NCBI GenBank assembly: GCA_947258945.1
Contig: CAMYKJ010000060.1
Span: 1 to 5,312 of the forward strand
Source of the DNA: an uncultured Ectothiorhodospiraceae bacterium
GTDB lineage: Bacteria; Pseudomonadota; Gammaproteobacteria; UBA9214
Direction of reading: 5' to 3'
Length of the DNA stretch: 5,312 nucleotides
In this document: positions 1 through 5,312 of the stretch, one piece after another
Layout: each line of letters begins with the position of its first letter
Numbering within the stretch: position 1 is the first letter of the stretch
Notes under the pieces: model-generated
What the model saw: the letters and a program-made list of their open reading frames with translations, nothing else
Told to the model about the DNA's origin: nothing
Databases searched by the model: none
Made by a program: the position numbers and the translations under genes

Positions 1-927
1 ACGGCAGAGGCCACGGCACTGAAAGCGGTGGAGGCGTATCTTGACGTGATCAACGAGCGCAAGCTGGTTCAGCTGGCAACGGACAATCTCGAAAGCCACC
101 AGAAAACCTATGATCGCATCGTGAAACGCGGTCGCCGCGGCGTCGGCAGCAAGGCGGATGTACAACAGGCGCTCGGCCGGCTGGCACTGGCACGCACCAA
201 CCTGATGGCCCAGGAAAACAGGCAGAAAGATGCCGTGGCAGCCTTCCTCAGCATCGTCGGCTACGAACCCGTCGGCCTCGAAGACCCGGAATCGCGTAAC
301 CACTTGTTGCCTGCCGACCGCGACGAGGCCCTGGAGATGGCACTGGACAATCATCCACGGCTTAAATCGGCCGGTGCTGAGGTGGAAGCGGCGAATCAGC
401 AGCATGCTGCTGCCCGGGCGCTGTTCTTTCCACGCATCCATCTCGAAATCAGGGGCTCGGATAATGATAATATGGACGGTATTCGCGGCTCCAACAACGA
501 AGCCGAGGTCATGCTTCGCGGACGCTACAACCTCACCGGCGGCAAGGATGTGGCCCGTCGCCGGGAAACCGTTCATGAACTGGACCAGGCAAGGGAAGTC
601 CGGGGCCGCACCAGGCGCCAGGTGATCGAAAGCATCCGGCTTTCCTGGAATGCCTATGAAACCGCCACCTCCCAGCTCGAGTTTTTCAAGATACACGTCG
701 ATGCAAGCAGCCAGGCGCTGTCAGCCTACCGCAAGCAATTCACTATCGGCCAGCGGACACTCATCGATCTGCTGGACCAGGAAAACGAGGTCTTCCAGGC
801 CAATATCAACTATGCAAACGGACTGAATGACCTGATGTTTGCAGAGTACCGCATTCTTGCCGGCACCGGCCGCCTCCTCTGGGCACTGGAAGTCCCGTTA
901 CCCGAACAGGCCGACACCATCCAGTAA
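1..927 (+). CDS. TolC-family outer-membrane channel protein, type I secretion type (5'-partial)
   Basis: This is the C-terminal 308 residues of a TolC-like protein. Such proteins form trimeric channels across the outer membrane and periplasm that export substrates delivered by an inner-membrane ABC transporter and adaptor. The frame is open to the left edge, so the true start lies outside; family members are usually about 450 residues, so roughly the first third is missing. The first residues (TAEATALKAVEAYLDV) and the GVGSKADVQQALGRLALART segment (from fragment residue 47) match the helical repeat of the family. A second structural repeat has VMLRGRYNLTGGKDVARRRE (170 onward), then FTIGQRTLIDLLDQENEVFQ (from 247) and a closing YRILAGTGRLLWAL. 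These words resemble the LapE/AggA branch that exports giant adhesins, more than E. coli TolC itself. That branch assignment is inference, because no ABC transporter, adaptor or adhesin gene is visible here. The next gene starts 84 bases on and is unrelated. Confidence 0.9.
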   Translation, partial: TAEATALKAVEAYLDVINERKLVQLATDNLESHQKTYDRIVKRGRRGVGSKADVQQALGRLALARTNLMAQENRQKDAVAAFLSIVGYEPVGLEDPESRNHLLPADRDEALEMALDNHPRLKSAGAEVEAANQQHAAARALFFPRIHLEIRGSDNDNMDGIRGSNNEAEVMLRGRYNLTGGKDVARRRETVHELDQAREVRGRTRRQVIESIRLSWNAYETATSQLEFFKIHVDASSQALSAYRKQFTIGQRTLIDLLDQENEVFQANINYANGLNDLMFAEYRILAGTGRLLWALEVPLPEQADTIQ

Positions 928-1011
928 ACACCGCGCCGGGCAAGGACGGTGCGTTCGTCCGCTTATCACTTGCTTTATTTTGCCATCAGCTGGCTTTAGG
1001 ATAGACACGCC

Positions 1012-2181
1012 ATGCTGGATCACACCCTGATATTCTCAATCTTCCTGATCTTTACCGGTGCGGCCGTCCTCGCGGCCATCGCCCTGTTTGCCCGGCAGTC
1101 ACTGCTGGTTGCCTACATACTCCTCGGTGGCCTGGTCGGGCCCTGGGGCCTGCAGCTGGTCAGCGATGCCACGGTCATTCAGCAAATCGGCCACATCGGC
1201 ATCATTTTCCTGTTATTCCTGCTCGGCCTGAACCTGCAACCCGCCCAGCTGCTGCACATGTTCCGGGCCGCACTGGTGGTGACCATCGTCAGTTCCGCCA
1301 TATTTTGCGGACTCGGCTTCGTCATCGGCTGGCTGTTCGATTACAGCCTGTACGAATGCATCGTGCTGGGCGCTGTCATGATGTTCTCAAGCACCATCAT
1401 CGGCCTCAAGCTGCTCCCGACCACCGCCCTGCACCACCGCCACGTGGGCCAGGTCATGATCAGCATCCTGCTGCTGCAGGACATTATAGCCATCGCTATC
1501 TTGCTGTTTATGGAAGGTTTTTCATCTTCCGGAATCGAGTGGCGGCAGGCCGGCAAACTCGCCGTGGCGGTACCGCTGCTGGTGGTGGTTGCCTTCCTGT
1601 TCGAGCGCCATGTCCTGCAGCACCTCATGCAACGCTTCGACACGATCAAGGAATATGTCTTCCTGACAGCCATTGGCTGGTGTATCGGCATTGCGCAGCT
1701 GGCGGATTTCGTCGGTCTTTCATACGAAACCGGCGCCTTCATCGCCGGTGTTTCGCTCGCCACCAGCCCGATATCCCTGTATATCGCGGAGAGTCTCAAG
1801 CCGCTCAGGGACTTTTTTCTGATCATGTTTTTCTTTTCGCTCGGCGCCAGCTTCAACATCACCGTCCTGCCTGATGTCTTTATACCGGCAATGATACTGG
1901 CCGCCATGATGCTGGCGATCAAACCGTTCGTGTTCTCGAGACTGCTTAAAGCCACCGGGGAAACAGGCAGCCTGCCCGCGGAAGTCGGCGTGCGCCTCGG
2001 CCAGATCAGCGAGTTCTCGCTGCTGATTGCGGTACTGGCGCTGAATACCGGGGCAATCGGTACCAAGGTATCGTACCTGATCCAGGCAGCGACACTTATC
2101 ACGTTTATCGTCTCGGCCTATATCATCATGCTCAATTACCCGACACCTATCGCTGTCAGTGATCGTCTCAGGAAGGATTGA
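1012..2181 (+). CDS. Kef-type (CPA2) cation:proton antiporter, membrane domain only
   Basis: A 389-residue polytopic inner-membrane protein of the monovalent cation:proton antiporter-2 family, expected to exchange K+ or Na+ for H+. It is hydrophobic almost throughout. Family motifs visible in order are LLFLLGLNL (67-75), MMFSSTIIGLKLL (123-135), LLQDIIAI with the transport-site pair Q156-D157 (154-161), GAFIAGVSLA (241-250), LKPLRDFF followed by FFFSLGASF (262-281), IKPFVF (303-308) and GQISEFSLLI with E334 (330-339). The protein stops soon after its last hydrophobic segment (about 357-374), so the cytoplasmic TrkA-N/RCK domain that gates KefB and KefC is absent. GLNL stands where many relatives have GLEL. 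ATG 1012 is the first possible start, since an in-frame TAG lies at 997-999; AGGA at 998-1001 serves as ribosome binding site. Ion specificity cannot be read from the sequence. I saw no convincing promoter in the 84-base gap upstream. Confidence 0.93.
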   Translation: MLDHTLIFSIFLIFTGAAVLAAIALFARQSLLVAYILLGGLVGPWGLQLVSDATVIQQIGHIGIIFLLFLLGLNLQPAQLLHMFRAALVVTIVSSAIFCGLGFVIGWLFDYSLYECIVLGAVMMFSSTIIGLKLLPTTALHHRHVGQVMISILLLQDIIAIAILLFMEGFSSSGIEWRQAGKLAVAVPLLVVVAFLFERHVLQHLMQRFDTIKEYVFLTAIGWCIGIAQLADFVGLSYETGAFIAGVSLATSPISLYIAESLKPLRDFFLIMFFFSLGASFNITVLPDVFIPAMILAAMMLAIKPFVFSRLLKATGETGSLPAEVGVRLGQISEFSLLIAVLALNTGAIGTKVSYLIQAATLITFIVSAYIIMLNYPTPIAVSDRLRKD

Positions 2182-2208
2182 CCGCAGCAGCTTCCGTGAG
2201 AATAAATA

Positions 2209-2237
2209 TTGCAAAAGGAACGTTTCTGCAGTACAAA
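2209..2237 (+). promoter_or_regulatory. Candidate sigma70-type promoter of the PilZ-like/SPOR gene
   Basis: TTGCAA (2209-2214) and TACAAA (2232-2237) are separated by exactly 17 bases. Each matches four of six positions of the sigma70 -35 and -10 consensus. Transcription from here would begin in the mid-2240s, just before the AAGGAG at 2253-2258. This is a pattern match by eye in a 90-base gap; read-through from the antiporter gene is equally possible. Confidence 0.35.
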
Positions 2238-2240
2238 TCA
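2232..2240 (+). repeat. TACAAATCA intergenic word, copy 1 of 3
   Basis: Exact 9-base word ending 31 bases before the start codon of the PilZ-like/SPOR gene. It overlaps the candidate -10 hexamer. The same word recurs at 3784-3792 and 4695-4703. Confidence 0.5.
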
Positions 2241-2271
2241 CATGCAACGCTGAAGGAGTCGGCATTACTGC

Positions 2272-3564
2272 ATGGAACAACATAGTCAATCCGGCAAACC
2301 GGTCAACCTGAACGCCCTGCTGATTGGCGAAAAGACCATTCCCAAAGGATGCCGGGTCATGCACGTCAGCAGTCATGGCATGCTGCTGCACTGTGAGCCG
2401 GACGGTCGCCCGCGCACATTCAATGACGGCGATTCGGTCGACATCCACCTGACCGTTCAGCACAACGGTGAACAAAAAAAGCTGACCATTCCCTCTCATG
2501 TCAGGCACGTCGCAGAGAACAGCCTGGATGTGGAATTCCATAATCCCGACCCCGTCCTGCTCGATCTGATCGAGTCCTACCGCACCAGTGACGAACATAC
2601 GCTGGAAGCCAGCGTCGGTGACGCACATACTGATATGGAACATCCGGATGTCATTCCCATGCCCGGTGCGCTTGCGCATGAACAGCAAACCGCCCGCGCA
2701 CGATCCGACACCCGGGACGGCCAATCCGGCCAACGCACAGGTGTTATGTCGAGGTTGATCATCCTGCTGTGCATGGCTGGCCTGCTCCTCGCCGCCTATT
2801 TCTACGCCAGCGGCCTGTACACCCGTATCAATGCACTCGAGCGGATCGCCGGCGATCGCGACAGCGAACTCGCGGATATACAAAACAAGCTGTTCAGCGC
2901 CAGTCTGCTGGAAGGCAAGTATGCATCGCTGGATGCAAGGATCTCGTCACTGGGCAATGCGCTAACGAACCTCGAGCAACGTGTTCAGTTGATTTTCGCA
3001 GGCAAAACATCCGAGGCCAGTAAATCGCCAGCCGTCACCACCTCACAGGCAATCGCCAGAGGCAGTGCACCGGCTTACGATCCCGCTACATTTTCCGGCA
3101 CCGTGGTACGCTCTGTCGGCGAGACCGGGAAACCGGCAGAGACAGCCCGCGAACCTGTGCAGGCATCAGCGTCCACGGCCAACATGACACCATCGCCTGC
3201 CGTTGAATCAACCTCAGCTCGTACCCCGGCAACCACCGGGTATCAAGCCATTGATGAAAGGCAGCCCGCATCTGCAACTGCAGCGCGACAGGACTCCGGC
3301 CCATGGGCCATCAATCTGATGTCGTCCATTGACCGTCGAGACCCGGAAAGGATTGCCCGCCGCGCGGAATCTGCCGATATCCCGACCATACTCACCAGTG
3401 CCGATATCAAGGGCAGACAATACTGGCGATTGCAGGTCACCGGCTTCAAGTCGCTGGCCAAGGCAAAGGCGCGCGCCCCCGCAATCCAGCAGGCACTCGG
3501 CATCAGGGAGGTATGGTTTCTGAAGCGTAAACCGGGCTTATCGGCAAACGACGCCGGACAGTGA
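2272..3564 (+). CDS. PilZ-like / transmembrane / coiled-coil / SPOR domain protein
   Basis: A 430-residue single-pass inner-membrane protein. Residues about 15-104 look like a divergent PilZ domain: a CRVMHVSSHGMLL stretch (27-39), a GDSVDIHL strand (53-60), and a VRHVAENSLDVEF strand (77-89). In place of the c-di-GMP-binding [D/N]xSxxG it has HVSSHG (31-36), and no RxxxR precedes it, so ligand binding is doubtful. An Arg-rich, inside-positive stretch (142-161) leads into a membrane helix (about 161-181). A heptad-like coiled coil follows (about 184-240), then a Ser/Thr/Ala/Pro-rich linker (243-342). The C-terminus (343-420; WAINLMSS, YWRLQVTGFKSLAKAKA, EVWFLK) fits a SPOR domain, which in characterised proteins binds denuded septal peptidoglycan. 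The predicted layout is PilZ-like inside and SPOR in the periplasm. ATG 2272 has AAGGAG at 2253-2258, a rather long 13-base spacing; an upstream in-frame ATG at 2242 hits a stop after three codons. Role in division or envelope signalling is inference; I recognise no named orthologue. Confidence 0.85.
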   Translation: MEQHSQSGKPVNLNALLIGEKTIPKGCRVMHVSSHGMLLHCEPDGRPRTFNDGDSVDIHLTVQHNGEQKKLTIPSHVRHVAENSLDVEFHNPDPVLLDLIESYRTSDEHTLEASVGDAHTDMEHPDVIPMPGALAHEQQTARARSDTRDGQSGQRTGVMSRLIILLCMAGLLLAAYFYASGLYTRINALERIAGDRDSELADIQNKLFSASLLEGKYASLDARISSLGNALTNLEQRVQLIFAGKTSEASKSPAVTTSQAIARGSAPAYDPATFSGTVVRSVGETGKPAETAREPVQASASTANMTPSPAVESTSARTPATTGYQAIDERQPASATAARQDSGPWAINLMSSIDRRDPERIARRAESADIPTILTSADIKGRQYWRLQVTGFKSLAKAKARAPAIQQALGIREVWFLKRKPGLSANDAGQ

Positions 3565-3609
3565 TCCGGCTGAGCCAGAGAGGTTCTGCCGGCTGCTCGA
3601 TATTACGAA

Positions 3610-3647
3610 GCTAGCAATAACCCGCGCAAAACGGGGTTCTTGTTAGC
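3610..3647 (+). terminator. Long imperfect hairpin downstream of the PilZ-like/SPOR gene, possible terminator
   Basis: GCTAGCAATAACCC (3610-3623) pairs with GGGTTCTTGTTAGC (3634-3647): fourteen positions with one G-T wobble and one T-C mismatch. Two further C-G pairs are possible around a CAAAA loop if G3624 bulges. It starts 46 bases after the stop codon. A smaller hairpin, CACCT/GGGTG (3651-3655 with 3660-3664), follows at once. Neither is followed by a run of T on the + strand, and the - strand exit also lacks one, so this is not a textbook intrinsic terminator. It may instead be a transcript-end stabiliser or an attenuator. Confidence 0.35.
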
Positions 3648-3685
3648 CGACACCTGCCCGGGTGCGACCTTATCCCCGCAAATCG

Positions 3686-3697
3686 CAATAATTATTG
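3686..3697. promoter_or_regulatory. Perfect 12-base AT-rich palindrome, possible operator
   Basis: CAATAATTATTG is its own reverse complement. It lies in the A+T-rich half of the 262-base gap before the HAD gene, 129 bases upstream of that start codon. A dimeric regulator could bind here, but chance occurrence in AT-rich DNA is possible. No clear promoter hexamers frame it. Confidence 0.2.
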
Positions 3698-3783
3698 ATG
3701 TAACATCCTCACGTTAATTTCTGCCTCTTGGATCGTGATGGGCTATTCTTCGTATGTGCAGGTTGTTATTAATCTGAAGTGGA

Positions 3784-3792
3784 TACAAATCA
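3784..3792 (+). repeat. TACAAATCA intergenic word, copy 2 of 3
   Basis: Exact 9-base word ending 34 bases before the TTG start of the HAD gene, a distance close to that of copy 1 (31 bases). A TTGTTA at 3763-3768 could be a -35 element, but the spacing to TACAAA is only 15 bases, so promoter function is uncertain. Confidence 0.5.
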
Positions 3793-3809
3793 GTAATGTG
3801 GTTGACTGA

Positions 3810-3815
3810 AAGGGA
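3810..3815 (+). promoter_or_regulatory. Ribosome binding site supporting the TTG start of the HAD gene
   Basis: AAGGGA lies 11 bases before TTG 3827, and a weaker CAGG (3819-3822) lies 4 bases before it. An in-frame TGA at 3803-3805 leaves only CTG 3806 and TTG 3827 as starts. Only TTG has purine-rich sequence upstream at a usable distance, and it places the LTFDLDDT motif at the usual depth. Confidence 0.55.
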
Positions 3816-3826
3816 AATCAGGCACA

Positions 3827-4516
3827 TTGAAACACCTCCGCGCCCTCACCTTCGATCTGGATGACACCCTGTGGGATAACCGACCCGTACTCATGGCGGC
3901 CGAGCAGTCACTGTATGACTGGTTGTGCCGAAACTTCCCGCGCATCGGTCTGCACTACACACTCGAGGACATGCTGGTACTGCGCCGACACCTGCTGCAG
4001 CAGGATCCCGAGCTGAGTAATGACGTTACCAGGCTGCGAAAAATCTCACTGGCCATTGCAGCGGAAACAGCAGGTTATGATAAAAGACTGGTGGAACCTG
4101 CGTTTGCCGTCTTTCTCGAGGCACGCCACCGCATCACCCCCTACAGCGATGTCGTGCCTGTATTGCGCAAACTACGCAGCGCGGGTTATATCCTTGGTAC
4201 GCTGACCAACGGCAATACCGACCTGAGACGCCTGGCGCTTGGCGCCCTGTTCGACTTTTCACTGTCTGCGGCGACCGCCGGCAGGGCCAAACCCCATCCG
4301 CTGATGTTTGAGGAAGCCTGCCGGTGTGCCGGCGTGAATGCCCTGCAACTTGCCCACATCGGCGATGAACCTGACACCGATCTCGCCGGTGCACAGAATG
4401 CCGGGATAACTGCCATCTGGATGAACCGCAAGGGTTTGCCGGCTGTTCCCGGTATAGAACATCATGCCGAAATTCATGATATGGCGGAACTGCTCGACCT
4501 GCTGGATCTAACCTGA
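3827..4516 (+). CDS. yigB: HAD-superfamily phosphatase, YigB-like
   Basis: A 229-residue cytoplasmic hydrolase of the haloacid dehalogenase superfamily. All four catalytic motifs are present: motif I DLDDT (10-14; nucleophile D10 and acid/base D12), motif II TNGN (T127), motif III lysine in GRAKP (K155), and motif IV GDEPDTD (179-185), whose acidic residues would hold Mg2+. A helical cap lies between motifs I and II. The opening LTFDLDDTLWDNRPV closely parallels E. coli YigB, one of the phosphatases that dephosphorylate 5-amino-6-(5-phosphoribitylamino)uracil in riboflavin synthesis; other phosphosugars or nucleotides may also be substrates, since HAD enzymes are often promiscuous. Length is normal for the family. 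The start is TTG, forced by an in-frame stop 22 bases upstream. The neighbours are not the xerC and uvrD seen beside yigB in E. coli, so context does not support the substrate. The family call is firm; the symbol rests on similarity recalled by eye. Confidence 0.88.
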   Translation: MKHLRALTFDLDDTLWDNRPVLMAAEQSLYDWLCRNFPRIGLHYTLEDMLVLRRHLLQQDPELSNDVTRLRKISLAIAAETAGYDKRLVEPAFAVFLEARHRITPYSDVVPVLRKLRSAGYILGTLTNGNTDLRRLALGALFDFSLSAATAGRAKPHPLMFEEACRCAGVNALQLAHIGDEPDTDLAGAQNAGITAIWMNRKGLPAVPGIEHHAEIHDMAELLDLLDLT

Positions 4517-4683
4517 ATCCAGGTGGACAGCTGCCGGGGCTGCCTGATCGCAGACTGCAACCTTGCTGTCAGGTGGATAGATCGGCTGGTAACAGGCGAG
4601 CACTGCGGATCATGACACCGGTCATCGTAACGCCCCATAGAAATTGTCGTGGCAGACATGGGTGAATAGCGCACCAATATCTG

Positions 4684-4703
4684 TACAATATATCTACAAA
4701 TCA
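4684..4703 (+). promoter_or_regulatory. AT-rich promoter-like segment with TACAAATCA copy 3 of 3
   Basis: TACAAT (4684-4689) differs from the -10 consensus at one position, and TACAAATCA (4695-4703) follows five bases later. No good -35 hexamer sits 16-18 bases upstream of either. If used, it would give the LON-domain gene a leader of well over 200 bases or start a small RNA across the dyads downstream. Confidence 0.3.
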
Positions 4704-4739
4704 CGAGGCCAGATACCAGACGGACGGGCACTGCTTGCA

Positions 4740-4803
4740 GCACGCCTGCGTGCAAACACCGGTGTACGCATCATCCAGCAACGGCGTCTACACTGGACAG
4801 TGT
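4740..4803. repeat. Cluster of three perfect dyads
   Basis: GCACGC-CT-GCGTGC (4740-4753), ACACCGGTGT (4756-4765) and ACACTG-GA-CAGTGT (4790-4803) are each perfect inverted repeats, all within 64 bases of non-coding sequence. The loops of the first and third are only two bases, so as RNA they would lose inner pairs. As DNA they look like dimer-binding sites, though the three half-sites differ. Confidence 0.35.
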
Positions 4804-4949
4804 CACCGGGAACAACGAGAGGAACAGATACACGGCCACACTGGTGCACTATCTGTGAAGCAACCATCCAACCAAACAGCCTTGAGCGAGTGCTGGTCCT
4901 CTCCGTCAACAGCACCAGACCGTCTACATCATCACCCGGGATATGATCC

Positions 4950-5312
4950 ATGACTTTCAACCCCTTTATCGTACCCTTCGAGCAACTACCGGAAACGCTG
5001 CCCATATTTCCCCTTGCCGGTACGATCGTCATGCCAGGCAATGAATTGCCTTTGAATATCTTCGAACCACGTTACCTCAACATGGTAAGCGACGCCCTCG
5101 GCAGCCACCGCATGATTGGCATGATACAGCCCGACCCGCATGCTGCGGGTGAGACCGATCTTTATCCAACCGGCTGCGCCGGAAGGATCACGCAGTATCG
5201 CGAGACCAATGACGGCCGCATCGAGATGATATTGAGCGGAGTGTGCCGCTACGATATCGGCGAGGAACTGCCGGGCACCCGCGGCTATCGTCTGGTCATA
5301 CCGGACTGGTCA
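4950..5312 (+). CDS. Stand-alone LON substrate-binding-domain protein (3'-partial)
   Basis: The first 121 codons of a protein that runs off the right edge. It starts MTFNPFIVPFEQLPETLPIF, and PIFPLAGTIVMPGNELPLN (18-36) followed by IFEPRYLNMV (37-46) is the signature opening of the LON N-terminal domain; RMIGMIQPDP and the TGCAGRITQYRETNDGRIEM stretch continue the fold. In Lon protease this domain recognises substrates ahead of the ATPase. Short bacterial proteins carrying only this domain are common, about 190-220 residues long, and have no settled function. A start this close to the domain fits the short form rather than full Lon, but the downstream part is unseen. ATG 4950 is the first possible start, as TGA at 4944-4946 is in frame; GGGA (4938-4941) lies eight bases upstream. 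It follows a 433-base gap, so it is probably transcribed separately from the HAD gene. Confidence 0.9.
   Translation, partial: MTFNPFIVPFEQLPETLPIFPLAGTIVMPGNELPLNIFEPRYLNMVSDALGSHRMIGMIQPDPHAAGETDLYPTGCAGRITQYRETNDGRIEMILSGVCRYDIGEELPGTRGYRLVIPDWS

Larger units (their letters stand above)
4517..4949. other. 433-base stretch with no convincing gene; dyads and promoter-like sequence
   Basis: Between the HAD stop and the LON-domain start I found no reading frame with family motifs, a good ribosome binding site or gene-like codon use. What it holds: a direct repeat CAGGTGGAyAG (4520-4530 and 4570-4580); a small hairpin ATGAC/GTCAT (4612-4625); an AT-rich TACAATATAT (4684-4693) just before a TACAAATCA copy (4695-4703); three dyads between 4740 and 4803; and a GTGCTG/CAGCAC pair (4890-4895 and 4910-4915) close to the LON-domain gene. 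It could be a long leader, an unrecognised small RNA or decayed coding sequence. No tRNA or known structured RNA was recognised. Confidence 0.5.

Noticed and set aside
929..960. Possible terminator after the TolC-family gene (GGACG/CGTCC at 944-948 and 956-960, or CACCG/CGGTG at 929-933 and 947-951)
   Set aside because: Only five-pair stems that compete with each other, and the T-rich stretch comes more than ten bases too late.
1341..2102. Antisense frame of 253 codons within the antiporter gene
   Set aside because: Mirror frame of a membrane-protein gene with clear CPA2 motifs; its own translation is not protein-like.
1720..2883. Long antisense frame of 387 codons
   Set aside because: It lies opposite the antiporter and SPOR-domain genes, crosses the gap between them, and its translation has no domain; it is a shadow of high-G+C coding sequence.
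3610..3647. Hairpin considered as an integron attC site
   Set aside because: GTTAGCC does not fit the GTTRRRY core and the opposite arm lacks RYYYAAC; no integrase or cassette structure is nearby.
3796..3864. 22-codon ATG frame overlapping the HAD start
   Set aside because: Too short, out of phase with the HAD gene, and its end lies inside the DLDDT coding sequence; no sign of a leader peptide.
4644..4946. 100-codon frame in phase with the LON-domain gene
   Set aside because: It ends at TGA 4944-4946 before the LON start, has no recognisable domain and shows no coding bias. The LON domain begins properly at 4950, so no N-terminal extension is needed.
4735..4953. 72-codon frame starting with TTG whose TGA overlaps the LON-domain ATG as ATGA
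   Set aside because: No ribosome binding site before the TTG, no family motif, a composition rich in Ser, His, Gln and Pro, and third-position G+C lower than in the real genes. The ATGA overlap looks accidental, but a conserved homologue would reopen it.

Overview
The window reads as a moderately G+C-rich proteobacterial chromosome, most likely a gammaproteobacterium. The HAD phosphatase looks like enterobacterial YigB (it keeps the LTFDLDDTL-x-DNRPV opening), and the outer-membrane protein looks like the TolC relatives that serve large-adhesin type I secretion. I cannot name a genus. No rRNA, tRNA, CRISPR array, insertion sequence or phage gene is visible, and every supported gene lies on the + strand.

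Layout: (1) 1-927, the 3' two thirds of a TolC-family efflux/secretion outer-membrane protein, cut by the window edge. (2) 1012-2181, a complete Kef-type (CPA2) cation:proton antiporter made of the membrane domain only, without the C-terminal nucleotide-binding RCK domain of KefB/KefC. (3) 2272-3564, a 430-residue protein with a degenerate PilZ-like domain in the cytoplasm, one membrane helix, a coiled coil, a Ser/Thr/Ala/Pro-rich linker and a C-terminal SPOR domain in the periplasm. (4) 3565-3826, an intergenic stretch with a long imperfect hairpin and an AT-rich palindrome. (5) 3827-4516, a YigB-type HAD phosphatase with a TTG start. (6) 4517-4949, a 433-base stretch with no convincing gene but several close dyads and promoter-like sequence. 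(7) 4950 to the right edge, the first 121 codons of a stand-alone LON substrate-binding-domain protein.

The genes do not form an obvious pathway. The gaps (84, 90, 262 and 433 bases) give no sign of tight translational coupling, although all genes point the same way and the first three could share a transcript. The most interesting items are the PilZ-like/transmembrane/SPOR architecture, which would physically link a cytoplasmic sensor-like fold to a peptidoglycan-binding domain, and a 9-base word, TACAAATCA, that occurs once in each of three intergenic regions and that I did not see elsewhere in the window.
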